64,000 nt of DNA. Origin: Fontibacillus panacisegetis (GTDB lineage Bacteria; Bacillota; Bacilli; Paenibacillales; Paenibacillaceae). The stretch is taken from contig NZ_FNBG01000006.1 in the NCBI RefSeq assembly GCF_900102215.1, positions 62,001 through 126,000 of the forward strand, in the 5' to 3' direction. The position numbers and the translations under genes are program-made. A model generated the notes under the pieces. The model saw nothing but the letters and a program-made list of their open reading frames with translations, was not told the DNA's origin and made no database searches. Positions 43,419-51,587 of this stretch are shown piece after piece; positions within the stretch are counted from its first letter, which is position 1; each line of letters opens with the position of its first letter.

Positions 43419-44195
43419 ATGTCAAACGAACAAGCGCTCGAACAATATGATGTGAAAAAATACAGAACACCTGACGGTTACACTTCAGATATTGCAATAT
43501 TCACCATTATTTCTACACACACAGAAGCCTTTAAGCCACCTAGCATGGATCTTAAAATTATGCTCATCCAGCGCAGTATGGTAGATAGTGAAGGTCGACC
43601 TAATATTGAAGCAGGCAAATGGGCATTGCCCGGCGGATTTGTTGATCCTAACGAAACCGCTTTTCAATCAGCTATAAGAGAACTAAGAGAAGAAACCGGA
43701 GTAGATCATATTCATCTGGAGCATTTTGGAGTTTATGATAAACCTGGACGCGATCCAAGAGGATGGATTATCTCCAATGCCCATTACGCAATTGTTCCCG
43801 AACACCAGCTTGCAGGCCGACAGGCTAATGATGACGCAAGTGCAGTTGAGTTATTCTCTGTAAAAGATGTACTGGAGCTGGATCTTGCATTTGATCATGA
43901 GGGGATCATCAAAGATGCGATTTCTATCATCGAGCAAAAGTTACTTAGTACAACCGTAGCTAAAGAGTTTTTGCCCGAACATTTTACTTACTCTGAGCTG
44001 CAAGCCGTTCTGTTGACCGTCACTAATGATTCTGCTATTTCGTCAGATGCTTCTTTTGCAAGAAAAATAAAATCATTACCTTTTATCCAAGAAATATCAG
44101 GCCAAAAGACAACCCGTACATCCAAAAAACCGACTCAGCTATACCGATTTGTGGACGCAGAGGTAAACAACACGATCTATCATGCAAAAAAGTAA
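43419..44195 (+). CDS. NrtR-like Nudix protein (Nudix plus winged-helix)
   Basis: 258 residues. The N-terminal Nudix domain has a fully intact box, G-FVDPN-E-TAFQSAI-REL-REETGV (residues ~67-90). The C-terminal ~75 residues look like the winged-helix of NrtR regulators: FTYSELQAVLLTV, SFARKIKSLPFIQEI, PTQLYRFV. NrtR proteins repress NAD genes and respond to ADP-ribose; many have lost Nudix catalysis, but this box is complete, so hydrolase activity may be retained. First gene of a five-gene NAD salvage operon. GGAG precedes the ATG. Confidence 0.82.
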   Translation: MSNEQALEQYDVKKYRTPDGYTSDIAIFTIISTHTEAFKPPSMDLKIMLIQRSMVDSEGRPNIEAGKWALPGGFVDPNETAFQSAIRELREETGVDHIHLEHFGVYDKPGRDPRGWIISNAHYAIVPEHQLAGRQANDDASAVELFSVKDVLELDLAFDHEGIIKDAISIIEQKLLSTTVAKEFLPEHFTYSELQAVLLTVTNDSAISSDASFARKIKSLPFIQEISGQKTTRTSKKPTQLYRFVDAEVNNTIYHAKK

Positions 44196-44225
44196 ATCAA
44201 GTTTTTATAATAGGGAGGGATTAAA

Positions 44226-44786
44226 ATGAACGCCAAAAAAGCTTTAATCAATATTGATTACACTTATGATTTTGTGGCTGCTGACGGTGCTTTAACCTGT
44301 GGAGAGCCGGGGCAAGCGATCGAAAGACGGATTGTGGACATTGCTAACGAGTTTATCAAAAACAATGATTACGTCGTTTTCGCCATCGATATTCATAAGC
44401 TCGGAGATACTCTTCACCCTGAAACCAGGCTGTTCCCTCCTCACAACATTGAAGGGACGGATGGACGCAAGCTGTATGGAGAGCTGGAACGTGTGTATCA
44501 GGACAACAAAAATGCTGATAACGTCTATTGGATGGATAAAACGAGATATAGTGCATTTGCAGGTACCGATCTGGAGCTTCAGCTTCGTGCTAGAGGAATT
44601 ACTGAGTTGCATCTCGTAGGAGTTTGCACCGATATTTGTGTTCTTCACACAGCAGTGGATGCCTACAACAAAGGTTTTAATCTAGTTATTCACGAGGATG
44701 CGGTAGCTAGCTTTGACCAAGAAGGTCATGCATGGGCATTGCGGCATTTTAAAGGCTCGCTTGGTGCGACCATTCAAATTCAGTAA
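44226..44786 (+). CDS. pncA: Nicotinamidase (isochorismatase family)
   Basis: 186-residue cysteine hydrolase converting nicotinamide to nicotinate. The triad is Asp in NIDYTYDF (~11), Lys in DKTRYSAF (~107) and nucleophile Cys in GVCTDICVLHTA. Metal ligands are in AIDIHKLGD and PPHNIEGT. Position directly before pncB and nadD/nadE fixes nicotinamide as substrate rather than isochorismate. GGGAGG precedes the ATG. Confidence 0.92.
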   Translation: MNAKKALINIDYTYDFVAADGALTCGEPGQAIERRIVDIANEFIKNNDYVVFAIDIHKLGDTLHPETRLFPPHNIEGTDGRKLYGELERVYQDNKNADNVYWMDKTRYSAFAGTDLELQLRARGITELHLVGVCTDICVLHTAVDAYNKGFNLVIHEDAVASFDQEGHAWALRHFKGSLGATIQIQ

Positions 44787-44817
44787 GAGCATTCAATAGT
44801 AAAGGAGGATATTTCAT

Positions 44818-46311
44818 ATGAACACTCAAGCGAATATTCACCCCCCTCAGCCGCTATATGCTGACGACAGCCTGGCACTACACACAGATAAATACCAAAT
44901 CAATATGACTCAAGCCTATTGGCAGGATGGCATACATGAACGAAAAGCTGTATTCGAAGTCTATTTCCGCAAACTTCCCTTCCAGAACGGCTATGCCATT
45001 TTTGCGGGCCTCGAGAGAGTAATTAGTTACTTGCATGACTTTCGCTTCACAGACAGTGACCTGGTTTATTTAAGAGAAGAAGGATATGAAGAGAATTTTC
45101 TTGCTTATCTGGAATCGCTTCGTTTTACGGGAACCGTCCGGTCCATGAAAGAAGGAGAGCTTGTTTTTGCGAATGAACCCATCATGTGTATTGAAGCTCC
45201 CTTAGCAGAGGCTCAGCTGATCGAAACTGCTGTTCTAAACATCATCAATTACCAGACACTTATAGCCACTAAGGCTTCGCGGATCAAACAGGTTATTGGC
45301 GATGAAATCAGCATGGAATTCGGCACTCGCAGGGCGCAAGAAATGGATGCGGCTATTTGGGGAACCAGAGCTGCTTATATCGCAGGATTCGAAGCAACAT
45401 CGAACATGAGAGCGGGTAAAGTTTTCGGTATTCCAACCGCTGGCACACATGCCCATGCGATGGTTCAGGCTTATCGCGACGAATACACAGCTTTCCGCAA
45501 ATACGCAGAATGCCATAAAGACTGTGTATTTCTCGTCGATACGTATGACACGCTCAAATCTGGAGTACCTACTGCCATTCAGGTGGCTAAGGAGTTTGGT
45601 GACAGAATCAATTTTAAAGGCATTCGCCTGGATAGCGGTGATCTTGCTTATTTGTCGAAAGAAGCTCGTAGAATGCTGGACGAAGCAGGTTTTCCTGAGG
45701 CAAAAATATACGCTTCGAACGATCTCGACGAAGGGACCATTATGAACTTGAAGACGCAAGGTGCAAGAATCGATGTTTGGGGCATTGGCACTAAGCTAAT
45801 TACAGCGTATGATCAACCTGCTCTCGGAGCCGTGTACAAACTCATTTCCATTGAAGATGAACAGGGCAACATGGTGGATACCATTAAAATTAGCGCCAAT
45901 CCTGAAAAAATTTCGACACCTGGTCGTAAAAAAGTCTACCGTATTATGAACAAAACAAATCATAAATCGGAAGGCGACTACATTGCCTTGGAGGACGAAA
46001 ATCCGCAAAACGAAAATCGCCTCAAAATGTTCCATCCAGTTCATACTTTTATAGCCAAATTCGTCACTAATTTCGAAGCAGTAGAGCTTCATCACACCAT
46101 CATTGAAAACGGCAGATTAGTGTATCAAATACCTACGATTCAGGAGATTCAAAGCTTTGTACTGGAAAACCTGAATGTGCTGTGGGATGAATATAAACGC
46201 CTGCTGAATCCAGCGGAATATCCGGTCAATTTAAGTCAGAATTGCTGGAATAATAAAATGAAACTGATCGAAGAAGTTCGGGAAAAAGTGTATCAACGGA
46301 TTCAGGAATAA
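44818..46311 (+). CDS. pncB: Nicotinate phosphoribosyltransferase
   Basis: 497-residue NAPRTase making nicotinate mononucleotide. The N-terminal LHTDKYQINMTQAYW, EFGTRRAQ, the catalytic-loop His region GTHAHAMVQAY, VDTYDTLKSG, and KGIRLDSGDLAYLSKEARRMLDEAG are clear. AAAGGAGG precedes the ATG. Third gene of the operon, 31 nt after pncA. Confidence 0.96.
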   Translation: MNTQANIHPPQPLYADDSLALHTDKYQINMTQAYWQDGIHERKAVFEVYFRKLPFQNGYAIFAGLERVISYLHDFRFTDSDLVYLREEGYEENFLAYLESLRFTGTVRSMKEGELVFANEPIMCIEAPLAEAQLIETAVLNIINYQTLIATKASRIKQVIGDEISMEFGTRRAQEMDAAIWGTRAAYIAGFEATSNMRAGKVFGIPTAGTHAHAMVQAYRDEYTAFRKYAECHKDCVFLVDTYDTLKSGVPTAIQVAKEFGDRINFKGIRLDSGDLAYLSKEARRMLDEAGFPEAKIYASNDLDEGTIMNLKTQGARIDVWGIGTKLITAYDQPALGAVYKLISIEDEQGNMVDTIKISANPEKISTPGRKKVYRIMNKTNHKSEGDYIALEDENPQNENRLKMFHPVHTFIAKFVTNFEAVELHHTIIENGRLVYQIPTIQEIQSFVLENLNVLWDEYKRLLNPAEYPVNLSQNCWNNKMKLIEEVREKVYQRIQE

Positions 46312-46329
46312 GTCTTTAAGGAGGTCACT

Positions 46330-46944
46330 ATGGCGAAAATCGGGATATACGGTTCATCATTTGACCCCATCACAAATGTCCATCTTTGGACTGCAAGCAC
46401 AGTTGCCCACCGCTGCAAGCTGGATAAGATAATCTTCCTGCCTTGCTCCAACAAACGTCCGGACAAAGTGATGAATATCAGTGACGAGCATCGCTGGAAC
46501 ATGATATTAATGGCTATCAGAGGGAACGATAAATTTGTAGCCGATGATTATGAAATGAAGCAAATGGTGTGGGAAATCGCCACCTATTTAACTCTCAAGC
46601 ATTTTAAAGAGGAATTTCCTGATGATGAGATCTATTTTATAATGGGGGCTGATCTGCTGCTTGATATCGGGGAAGGAAAATGGAAGAAATCCGAAGAGTT
46701 AATTCAGGAAAACAAATTTATCGTTATGGCCAGGGATGGCATTAACATGCTGTCTGCGATCAGTAAGTCCCCGATCCTGAGAAATGCAGATGACGGACAT
46801 ACCTTCCACCTCATAGATAAAGGTCTAGCGATGGAAATTAGCTCAAGCTACATTAGGGATGAATTCAAAAAAGGCGGAGAACCCCGGTATTTAGTTCCTG
46901 ATGAATGCTACGATTATATGAAAGCTCACAACTTATATAAATAA
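46330..46944 (+). CDS. nadD: Nicotinate(nicotinamide)-nucleotide adenylyltransferase
   Basis: 204-residue nucleotidyltransferase adding AMP to NaMN. The nucleotide motif is GIYGSSFDPITNVHL (the usual GHxGH-type second His position is N-V-H here), and ISSSYIRDEFKKG supplies the ISSTxxR motif. It is divergent from typical Bacillus NadD and may be an operon-specific salvage version; a second nadD elsewhere in the genome would not be surprising. AAGGAGG precedes the ATG; 18 nt after pncB. Confidence 0.85.
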   Translation: MAKIGIYGSSFDPITNVHLWTASTVAHRCKLDKIIFLPCSNKRPDKVMNISDEHRWNMILMAIRGNDKFVADDYEMKQMVWEIATYLTLKHFKEEFPDDEIYFIMGADLLLDIGEGKWKKSEELIQENKFIVMARDGINMLSAISKSPILRNADDGHTFHLIDKGLAMEISSSYIRDEFKKGGEPRYLVPDECYDYMKAHNLYK

Positions 46945-46962
46945 ATGATAGGAGTGTTGATC

Positions 46963-47781
46963 ATGAGCGTACAACAACAAATTATTAAGGCATTGAATGT
47001 TAAACCGGTCATTGATGCACAAGAGGAAATTCGCAACCGTATTGACTTCTTAAAAGCTTATTGCAAAAAAGCACATGCCAAAGGTTTTGTACTCGGAATT
47101 AGCGGAGGTCAGGATTCCTCTCTTGCCGGACGCTTGTCTCAGCTTGCTGTTGAAGAGCTTCGTGCTGAAGGATATGAAGCTATCTTCTACGCCGTTCGTT
47201 TGCCTTATGGAGTTCAACACGATGAAGACGATGCACAAGAGGCGCTGAAATTTATTAAGCCGGACCAATCCTTAACATTCAACATTGAAAAATCCGTAGT
47301 TGCCTTGGCAGACACCTTTGTTGAATCCACGACAGGTCCTATATCTGACTACCACAAAGGTAATGTCAAAGCCAGAATGCGCATGATCGCTCAATACGCC
47401 ATTGGAGGAGAACGCGGATGTCTCGTTGTAGGAACTGACCATGCAGCAGAAGCCGTCACTGGATTTTACACCAAATTTGGTGACGGCGGTGCTGACATCC
47501 TTCCACTTACCGGACTTACTAAAGGTCAAGGACGCGAGCTGTTGAAAGAGCTTGGCGCCGCAGAGCGAATTTATTTGAAAACACCAACCGCTGACCTGCT
47601 GGACAACAAACCGCAACAAGCCGATGAAACCGAGCTTGGCATTAGCTATAATGTTCTCGACGATTATCTCCTGGGCAAAACTGTTGATCCTGAGGTTCAA
47701 GCAAAAATCGAGCAACGCTACAACATTACACAGCACAAACGGGAGTTGCCTACTACGCCTTTTGATGAGTGGTGGAAGTAG
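46963..47781 (+). CDS. nadE: Ammonia-dependent NAD synthetase
   Basis: 272 residues, the usual length for NH3-dependent NadE without a glutaminase domain. The PP-loop is [15 protein letters not shown] (~44-58); [38 protein letters not shown] and the KTPTADL block are conserved. ATG at 46963 has AGGAGTG six bases upstream. Last gene of the NAD operon. Completes deamidated NAD salvage. Confidence 0.96.
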   Translation: MSVQQQIIKALNVKPVIDAQEEIRNRIDFLKAYCKKAHAKGFVLGISGGQDSSLAGRLSQLAVEELRAEGYEAIFYAVRLPYGVQHDEDDAQEALKFIKPDQSLTFNIEKSVVALADTFVESTTGPISDYHKGNVKARMRMIAQYAIGGERGCLVVGTDHAAEAVTGFYTKFGDGGADILPLTGLTKGQGRELLKELGAAERIYLKTPTADLLDNKPQQADETELGISYNVLDDYLLGKTVDPEVQAKIEQRYNITQHKRELPTTPFDEWWK

Positions 47782-47804
47782 CACTAACATTCAAAAAGGG
47801 CTGT

Positions 47805-47891
47805 CCGTACAGTGAGATAGCCGCAGTTAGTACCTAAATAGCGGAAATTCTAGCTCTAATCGCAACGGTATTGAGTACTTTAGGTGAATGA
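47805..47891. repeat. Possible fragment of a related element after nadE
   Basis: AAAAGGGCTGTCC here resembles the terminus of the interspersed repeats, but the following sequence (GTACAGTGAGATAGCC onwards) differs. It also offers a weak hairpin for nadE termination. Confidence 0.4.
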
Positions 47892-48195
47892 AGAGGCTGT
47901 CCCAAAAGTTATCTAAGATAACTTTGAGGGACGCTTCTTGTTTAGCAGTGTAATGGCAAGATATCAGGAAAAGGATGCAAAAATGCAGGAATATGTTTCA
48001 GAATAGACTAGTTTGAAGAGAATCCTTAGAGAAAGCCTGCACATTTGCAGCAATTTCAGGAATTCCGCATCATGACACTATTACACTTGAGATACGGTCA
48101 TAGAATGTGTGGCAGGATCAAGCGGTGCAGGGATCATCTTCCTTGCACCGCTATTTCTAGTTTTGACACTAACCCTACTTTTGGGACAGCCCCTC
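47892..48195 (-). repeat. Interspersed MITE-like repeat, copy 3 (inverted, internally shortened)
   Basis: Same element in opposite orientation: starts GAGGCTGTCCCAAAAGTT, includes the GATAACTTTGAGGGACGCTTC end, and closes with CTTTTGGGACAGCCCC. About 100 bp of the internal CTGCA-rich part is missing compared with copy 1. Both termini are kept. Its edge touches the stop codon of the serine hydrolase gene (48196). Confidence 0.88.
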
Positions 48196-49305
48196 TTACG
48201 CCAAGGCCTCAACCACTTGCTGTTTAAAGGGCTCATCCTTAAAAAATTTATTAATAAACAAGTCAAATTTCTTGTTCAGCCAAATTCGATCCGCGCCAAA
48301 TGGATCATGAATAAATAAAGCAAATTGAATCTTATTTCCATTCATATCCTCAGAATAGATTACCTGATTAATTATACTGATCGATGATCCTCCTTTTTGG
48401 CCTACATAAATGAAGGGCTCGGGATTCTTCAGCTTAATCTCCATAAGCTCATGAAAAATAGGCTGCGCTTGCTCGCTGAGTAGCTTCCCTTCCTGAATAT
48501 CCGCCAGCATATGTGCATACTCCTGAACGGTTGATCCTGGTAATTTTGCTGACCACAATTCCTGTAGCTTCAATCCACTCGTTTCTTGCCGATTCAATTG
48601 ATCAATCCACTTGCCTTCTTCATCACTTTGCAATAAATTAAATATTTCTGAAGCTTTGTTTGCATAATCGGAATAAGATATGTCTGCAATATAAGCAGCA
48701 ACCTGTTTTTTTGATAAATCTAACGTATCCATTAAATAAGAAGGGATCAGCATTGAAGAAGATAAGGGATAAATCAGATCATGCTGCTCTAACCCCCATT
48801 CCTGAATTCTATGATTAATAGCTTCAAGTCCAAGTTTCTCAATTAAAAACTCTGTGTTAGCGTTAGAGCTATACAGAATCATTCCGCGAGCTACTTCCTT
48901 CAATGTACACTTAGCTTCCAAATCTAAACCTTGTTCTTTAAGATTATCTAACCACTTCGAATGTGCTCCACCATCTGTTTTGGGGATATAAAATCGATTT
49001 AAGGATGACAAGTGTACCTCTTCAGCCACATCGATCATCCCTGCACTAACCTGTTCAGCAAATTCAGCAAGCACCATTATTTTGACAACACTCGCTAAAG
49101 GACGTTTAATCTCAGCACCCGTATTGACCAATATCTTACCATTTTCCATAACATAAAAAGATGCCCGATCCGGATTTTTCACAATAAACTTCAGGACATC
49201 CTGCTCTGTTTTTTTATCATTTATTTTTTTAAGTACTATAAGTAATAAGACTAACAGAAGGAACAGTGCAAAGATTCCCATGAAAATATATAAGACTATC
49301 ATCAT
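48196..49305 (-). CDS. Class A beta-lactamase-like serine hydrolase
   Basis: 369 residues with an N-terminal membrane anchor (~2-25, IVLYIFMGIFALFLLLVLLLIV). The penicilloyl-serine transferase motifs are SVVK (in RPLASVVKIM), SSN (YSSNANTEFL) and KGG (YVGQKGGSS, replacing KTG). Whether it hydrolyses beta-lactams or acts as a peptidase is open; the Glu166-type omega-loop motif ExxLN is not obvious. ATG ATG at 49305/49302, with GGAG upstream. The stop codon directly abuts repeat copy 3. Confidence 0.8.
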   Translation of the reverse strand: MMIVLYIFMGIFALFLLLVLLLIVLKKINDKKTEQDVLKFIVKNPDRASFYVMENGKILVNTGAEIKRPLASVVKIMVLAEFAEQVSAGMIDVAEEVHLSSLNRFYIPKTDGGAHSKWLDNLKEQGLDLEAKCTLKEVARGMILYSSNANTEFLIEKLGLEAINHRIQEWGLEQHDLIYPLSSSMLIPSYLMDTLDLSKKQVAAYIADISYSDYANKASEIFNLLQSDEEGKWIDQLNRQETSGLKLQELWSAKLPGSTVQEYAHMLADIQEGKLLSEQAQPIFHELMEIKLKNPEPFIYVGQKGGSSISIINQVIYSEDMNGNKIQFALFIHDPFGADRIWLNKKFDLFINKFFKDEPFKQQVVEALA

Positions 49306-49468
49306 TGCGCTCCACTCTTCCTTTATTTTCTAAATTTTAATTAAATTATAATAGATTTTTTTACCTGTGCAAATGTAAGATAGGTTGCTTGGATGACATT
49401 GCATGAAAATATCGTTACGTTGCAAATAATCCTTGATTACTTTATCAAATTAACGTTTTATAGCAAAC

Positions 49469-49513
49469 CAAATGGCAGCAAATCCTTGTGTTACAAGATT
49501 TTGCCGCCATTTG
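49469..49513. terminator. Long imperfect hairpin downstream of the rRNA methylase gene
   Basis: CAAATGGC-a-GCAAA-tc-CTTGT / ACAAG-at-TTTGC-c-GCCATTTG, 18 paired of 21 positions around loop GTT. It is 87 nt beyond the minus-strand gene end, with no adjacent T tract. Confidence 0.55.
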
Positions 49514-49599
49514 ATTGTCTCATTCTGATGTTGCAATTTTCTCAAACTATCTTAAAATAAGTCTCGGTTTACGATATAACTCACATCAGGATTTTTTTA

Positions 49600-50391
49600 T
49601 TAATTATAACACCGCTGCCGCAATGCCTCATACAGCAGCACAGAAGCTGCCATCGCCACATTCAATGACTCAGCCTGTCCATGCATCGGGATGAGCAAGC
49701 CGTCGTCCATTAATTCACGAACTTCCTCACTCAGCCCCTTCGCTTCACTACCGAACAGCAACCAGACTGCTCCTGTGAAGTCGTAGGTGAAGCAGTTCCC
49801 GCTCGCCTGCAGACTTGTCCCGGCAAGACGAATGCCCTGCTCTTTCGCCTGTGGCAAAATCTCTTTCAAATCACACGGCACAACAGGCAAATGGAACAAA
49901 GATCCCATCGTTGAACGTATAACCTTCGGACCATAGATGTCAGCGCAACCTCGTCCAACAATGACCCCATCTGCTCCAACTGCATCTGCACTGCGAATAA
50001 TTGTACCCACATTGCCGGGGTCCTGAACTCCGTCCAATACAACAACTAGTCCATTAGGAATCTTCAACAGCCCATCTGGCGATGGATTGCCTTTGTGTAC
50101 TACGGCAAAGACAGGTTGAGGTGACAAAGTATCGCTGCACTTTCCAATAACAGCTGCGGATACGCCAATCCACTCTACATCAAGACCGCCCGCTGAAACC
50201 TCTGAAAGTTCACTGGGAATCCCTTTTTCCAAATCATAACAAATACATTCAATATCCGCTTTGGCAGTCAGCGCTTCCTTCACGAGATGAATGCCTTCAA
50301 TTATATATTTACCTTGCTTGTCCCTGTGCTTCTTTTCAAGCAGAGCCGCCCATTCCTTAACCCGGGAATTTTGCGATGACAATATTTCCAT
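49600..50391 (-). CDS. TrmH/SpoU family RNA 2'-O-methyltransferase
   Basis: 263-residue SPOUT methylase with an N-terminal substrate-binding L30e-like domain (VKEWAALLEKKHRDKQGKYIIEGIHLVKEAL). The knot domain carries VVVLDGVQDPGNVGTIIRSADAVGADGV, WLLFGSEAKGLS and the LNVAMAASVLLYEALRQ motif 3. Resembles B. subtilis YsgA, an rRNA methylase; target position unknown. Start choice between 50391, 50394 (GTG) and 50403 is uncertain. Confidence 0.9.
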   Translation of the reverse strand: MEILSSQNSRVKEWAALLEKKHRDKQGKYIIEGIHLVKEALTAKADIECICYDLEKGIPSELSEVSAGGLDVEWIGVSAAVIGKCSDTLSPQPVFAVVHKGNPSPDGLLKIPNGLVVVLDGVQDPGNVGTIIRSADAVGADGVIVGRGCADIYGPKVIRSTMGSLFHLPVVPCDLKEILPQAKEQGIRLAGTSLQASGNCFTYDFTGAVWLLFGSEAKGLSEEVRELMDDGLLIPMHGQAESLNVAMAASVLLYEALRQRCYN

Positions 50392-50417
50392 CACTTTGTT
50401 CATCCTTATATCTGTAT

Positions 50418-51095
50418 TTATTCTTCGGAATAAGCTAGTTCGAGCTTCGTTAAGTCGCTCTTTTCACCAACAATAATTAGAATATCTCCATCAGCAAGCT
50501 TATCACTTGCGGCAGGTGAAATATTCATCTTGGTCCCTCGTTTAATCGCCATAACGTTACAGCCAAAGCGTGCACGAATATCAAGCTCTTTCAGGTTTTG
50601 TCCAAACATCGCTTTCGTTGCCTTTAGCTCAACAATGCTGTACTCATCCGACAGCTCAATATAATCAAGGATATTAGGCGAGGTCAAATGATGCGCAACC
50701 CGAAGCCCCATATCACGCTCTGGAAAAATAACTTTATCTGCACCAATTTTATTAAGCACTTTACCATGCAGCTCGTTCTGAGCTTTAACAACAATCAATG
50801 GCCCACCAAGATCCTTCAGTATCAACGTGGTCAAAATACTTGCTTGAATATCTTCACCAATCGCTACAACGACAACGTCAAAATTCCGAATACCAAGGGC
50901 GCGCAGCGCCTCTTCATCCGTAGAATCTGCAGTTACCGCATGTGTTACAATATTGGATACCGCTTGGGTACTATGTTCATCAGAGTCAATAGCTAGAACA
51001 TCAAATCCCATACTGCTTAGCGCATTAGCAACACTAAAACCGAACCGCCCCATGCCGATAACGGCATATTGTTTTTTCGCAGCTTTGTGTGCCAT
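50418..51095 (-). CDS. KtrA/KtrC-type potassium uptake gating subunit
   Basis: 225-residue cytosolic RCK protein. The nucleotide-binding Rossmann motif YAVIGMGRFGFSVANAL (residues ~11-27), the acidic end of beta-2 in LAIDSDE, and the C-terminal RCK_C domain (SIVELKATKAMFGQNLKELDIRARFG) are present. It gates a Ktr/Trk K+ channel in response to ATP/c-di-AMP; the channel subunit is not in this window. ATG at 51095 has GGGGTG nine bases upstream. Confidence 0.9.
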   Translation of the reverse strand: MAHKAAKKQYAVIGMGRFGFSVANALSSMGFDVLAIDSDEHSTQAVSNIVTHAVTADSTDEEALRALGIRNFDVVVVAIGEDIQASILTTLILKDLGGPLIVVKAQNELHGKVLNKIGADKVIFPERDMGLRVAHHLTSPNILDYIELSDEYSIVELKATKAMFGQNLKELDIRARFGCNVMAIKRGTKMNISPAASDKLADGDILIIVGEKSDLTKLELAYSEE

Positions 51096-51247
51096 AACTT
51101 TCATCACCCCATGACAAAATGGATTCGACTAAGTATACCACAATCACCAATGAATTGCGTATTTGCCCCTTTATAGTCCTGAATTTCCAGGACGCAGATC
51201 GGGAACATTAAATTTTGGGCAATTACTATTTCAAGGAGGGATACTCC

Positions 51248-51481
51248 GTGCCAATCACAATGGACTTGCGTCAAGCCGTTATGCACAAAATCCAAGGTAA
51301 AAACCAGGATGGACTAAAGGATATGATTGAAGGTTCCATCGATGCTCAAGAAGCAGCATTACCCGGATTAGGGGTTGTTTTTGAGGTCATCTGGAAAAAT
51401 ATCGATCACACCAAGCAGGATGAATTAGTCTCTGTTCTCAGCAACCAGCTTGAAGCCACGAATCTCAGACCGCTGAAATAA
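51248..51481 (+). CDS. sspI: Small acid-soluble spore protein SspI
   Basis: 77-residue minor SASP. The MDLRQAVMHKIQGKNQDGLKDMIEGSIDAQEAALPGLGVVFEVIWKN sequence matches SspI closely. GTG at 51248 is chosen because AAGGAGG lies eight bases upstream; an ATG five codons on has none. Forespore (sigma-G) expression is expected. Confidence 0.92.
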   Translation: MPITMDLRQAVMHKIQGKNQDGLKDMIEGSIDAQEAALPGLGVVFEVIWKNIDHTKQDELVSVLSNQLEATNLRPLK

Positions 51482-51501
51482 ACAATGCCCGTCTTAAAAA
51501 T

Positions 51502-51546
51502 AACAAGCCTTCTTCAGGCCATACCCGGCCAATTAGAAGGCTTGTT
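51502..51546. terminator. Bidirectional terminator between sspI and prfC
   Basis: AACAAGCCTTCT / AGAAGGCTTGTT 12-bp stem, an inner GGCC/GGCC stem, and flanking AT-rich tracts on both sides. Confidence 0.85.
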
Positions 51547-51587
51547 ATTAATTTAAACATCATGCTGAATTGTTCTTATGATTATGA

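Noticed and set aside
48109-48318. Hydrophobic ORF reading GAGIIFLAPLFLVLTLTLLLGQP in repeat copies 2 and 3
   Set aside because: The frame comes from the repeat's end sequence, has no RBS, and its start context differs between copies; copy 1 does not keep the same ORF.
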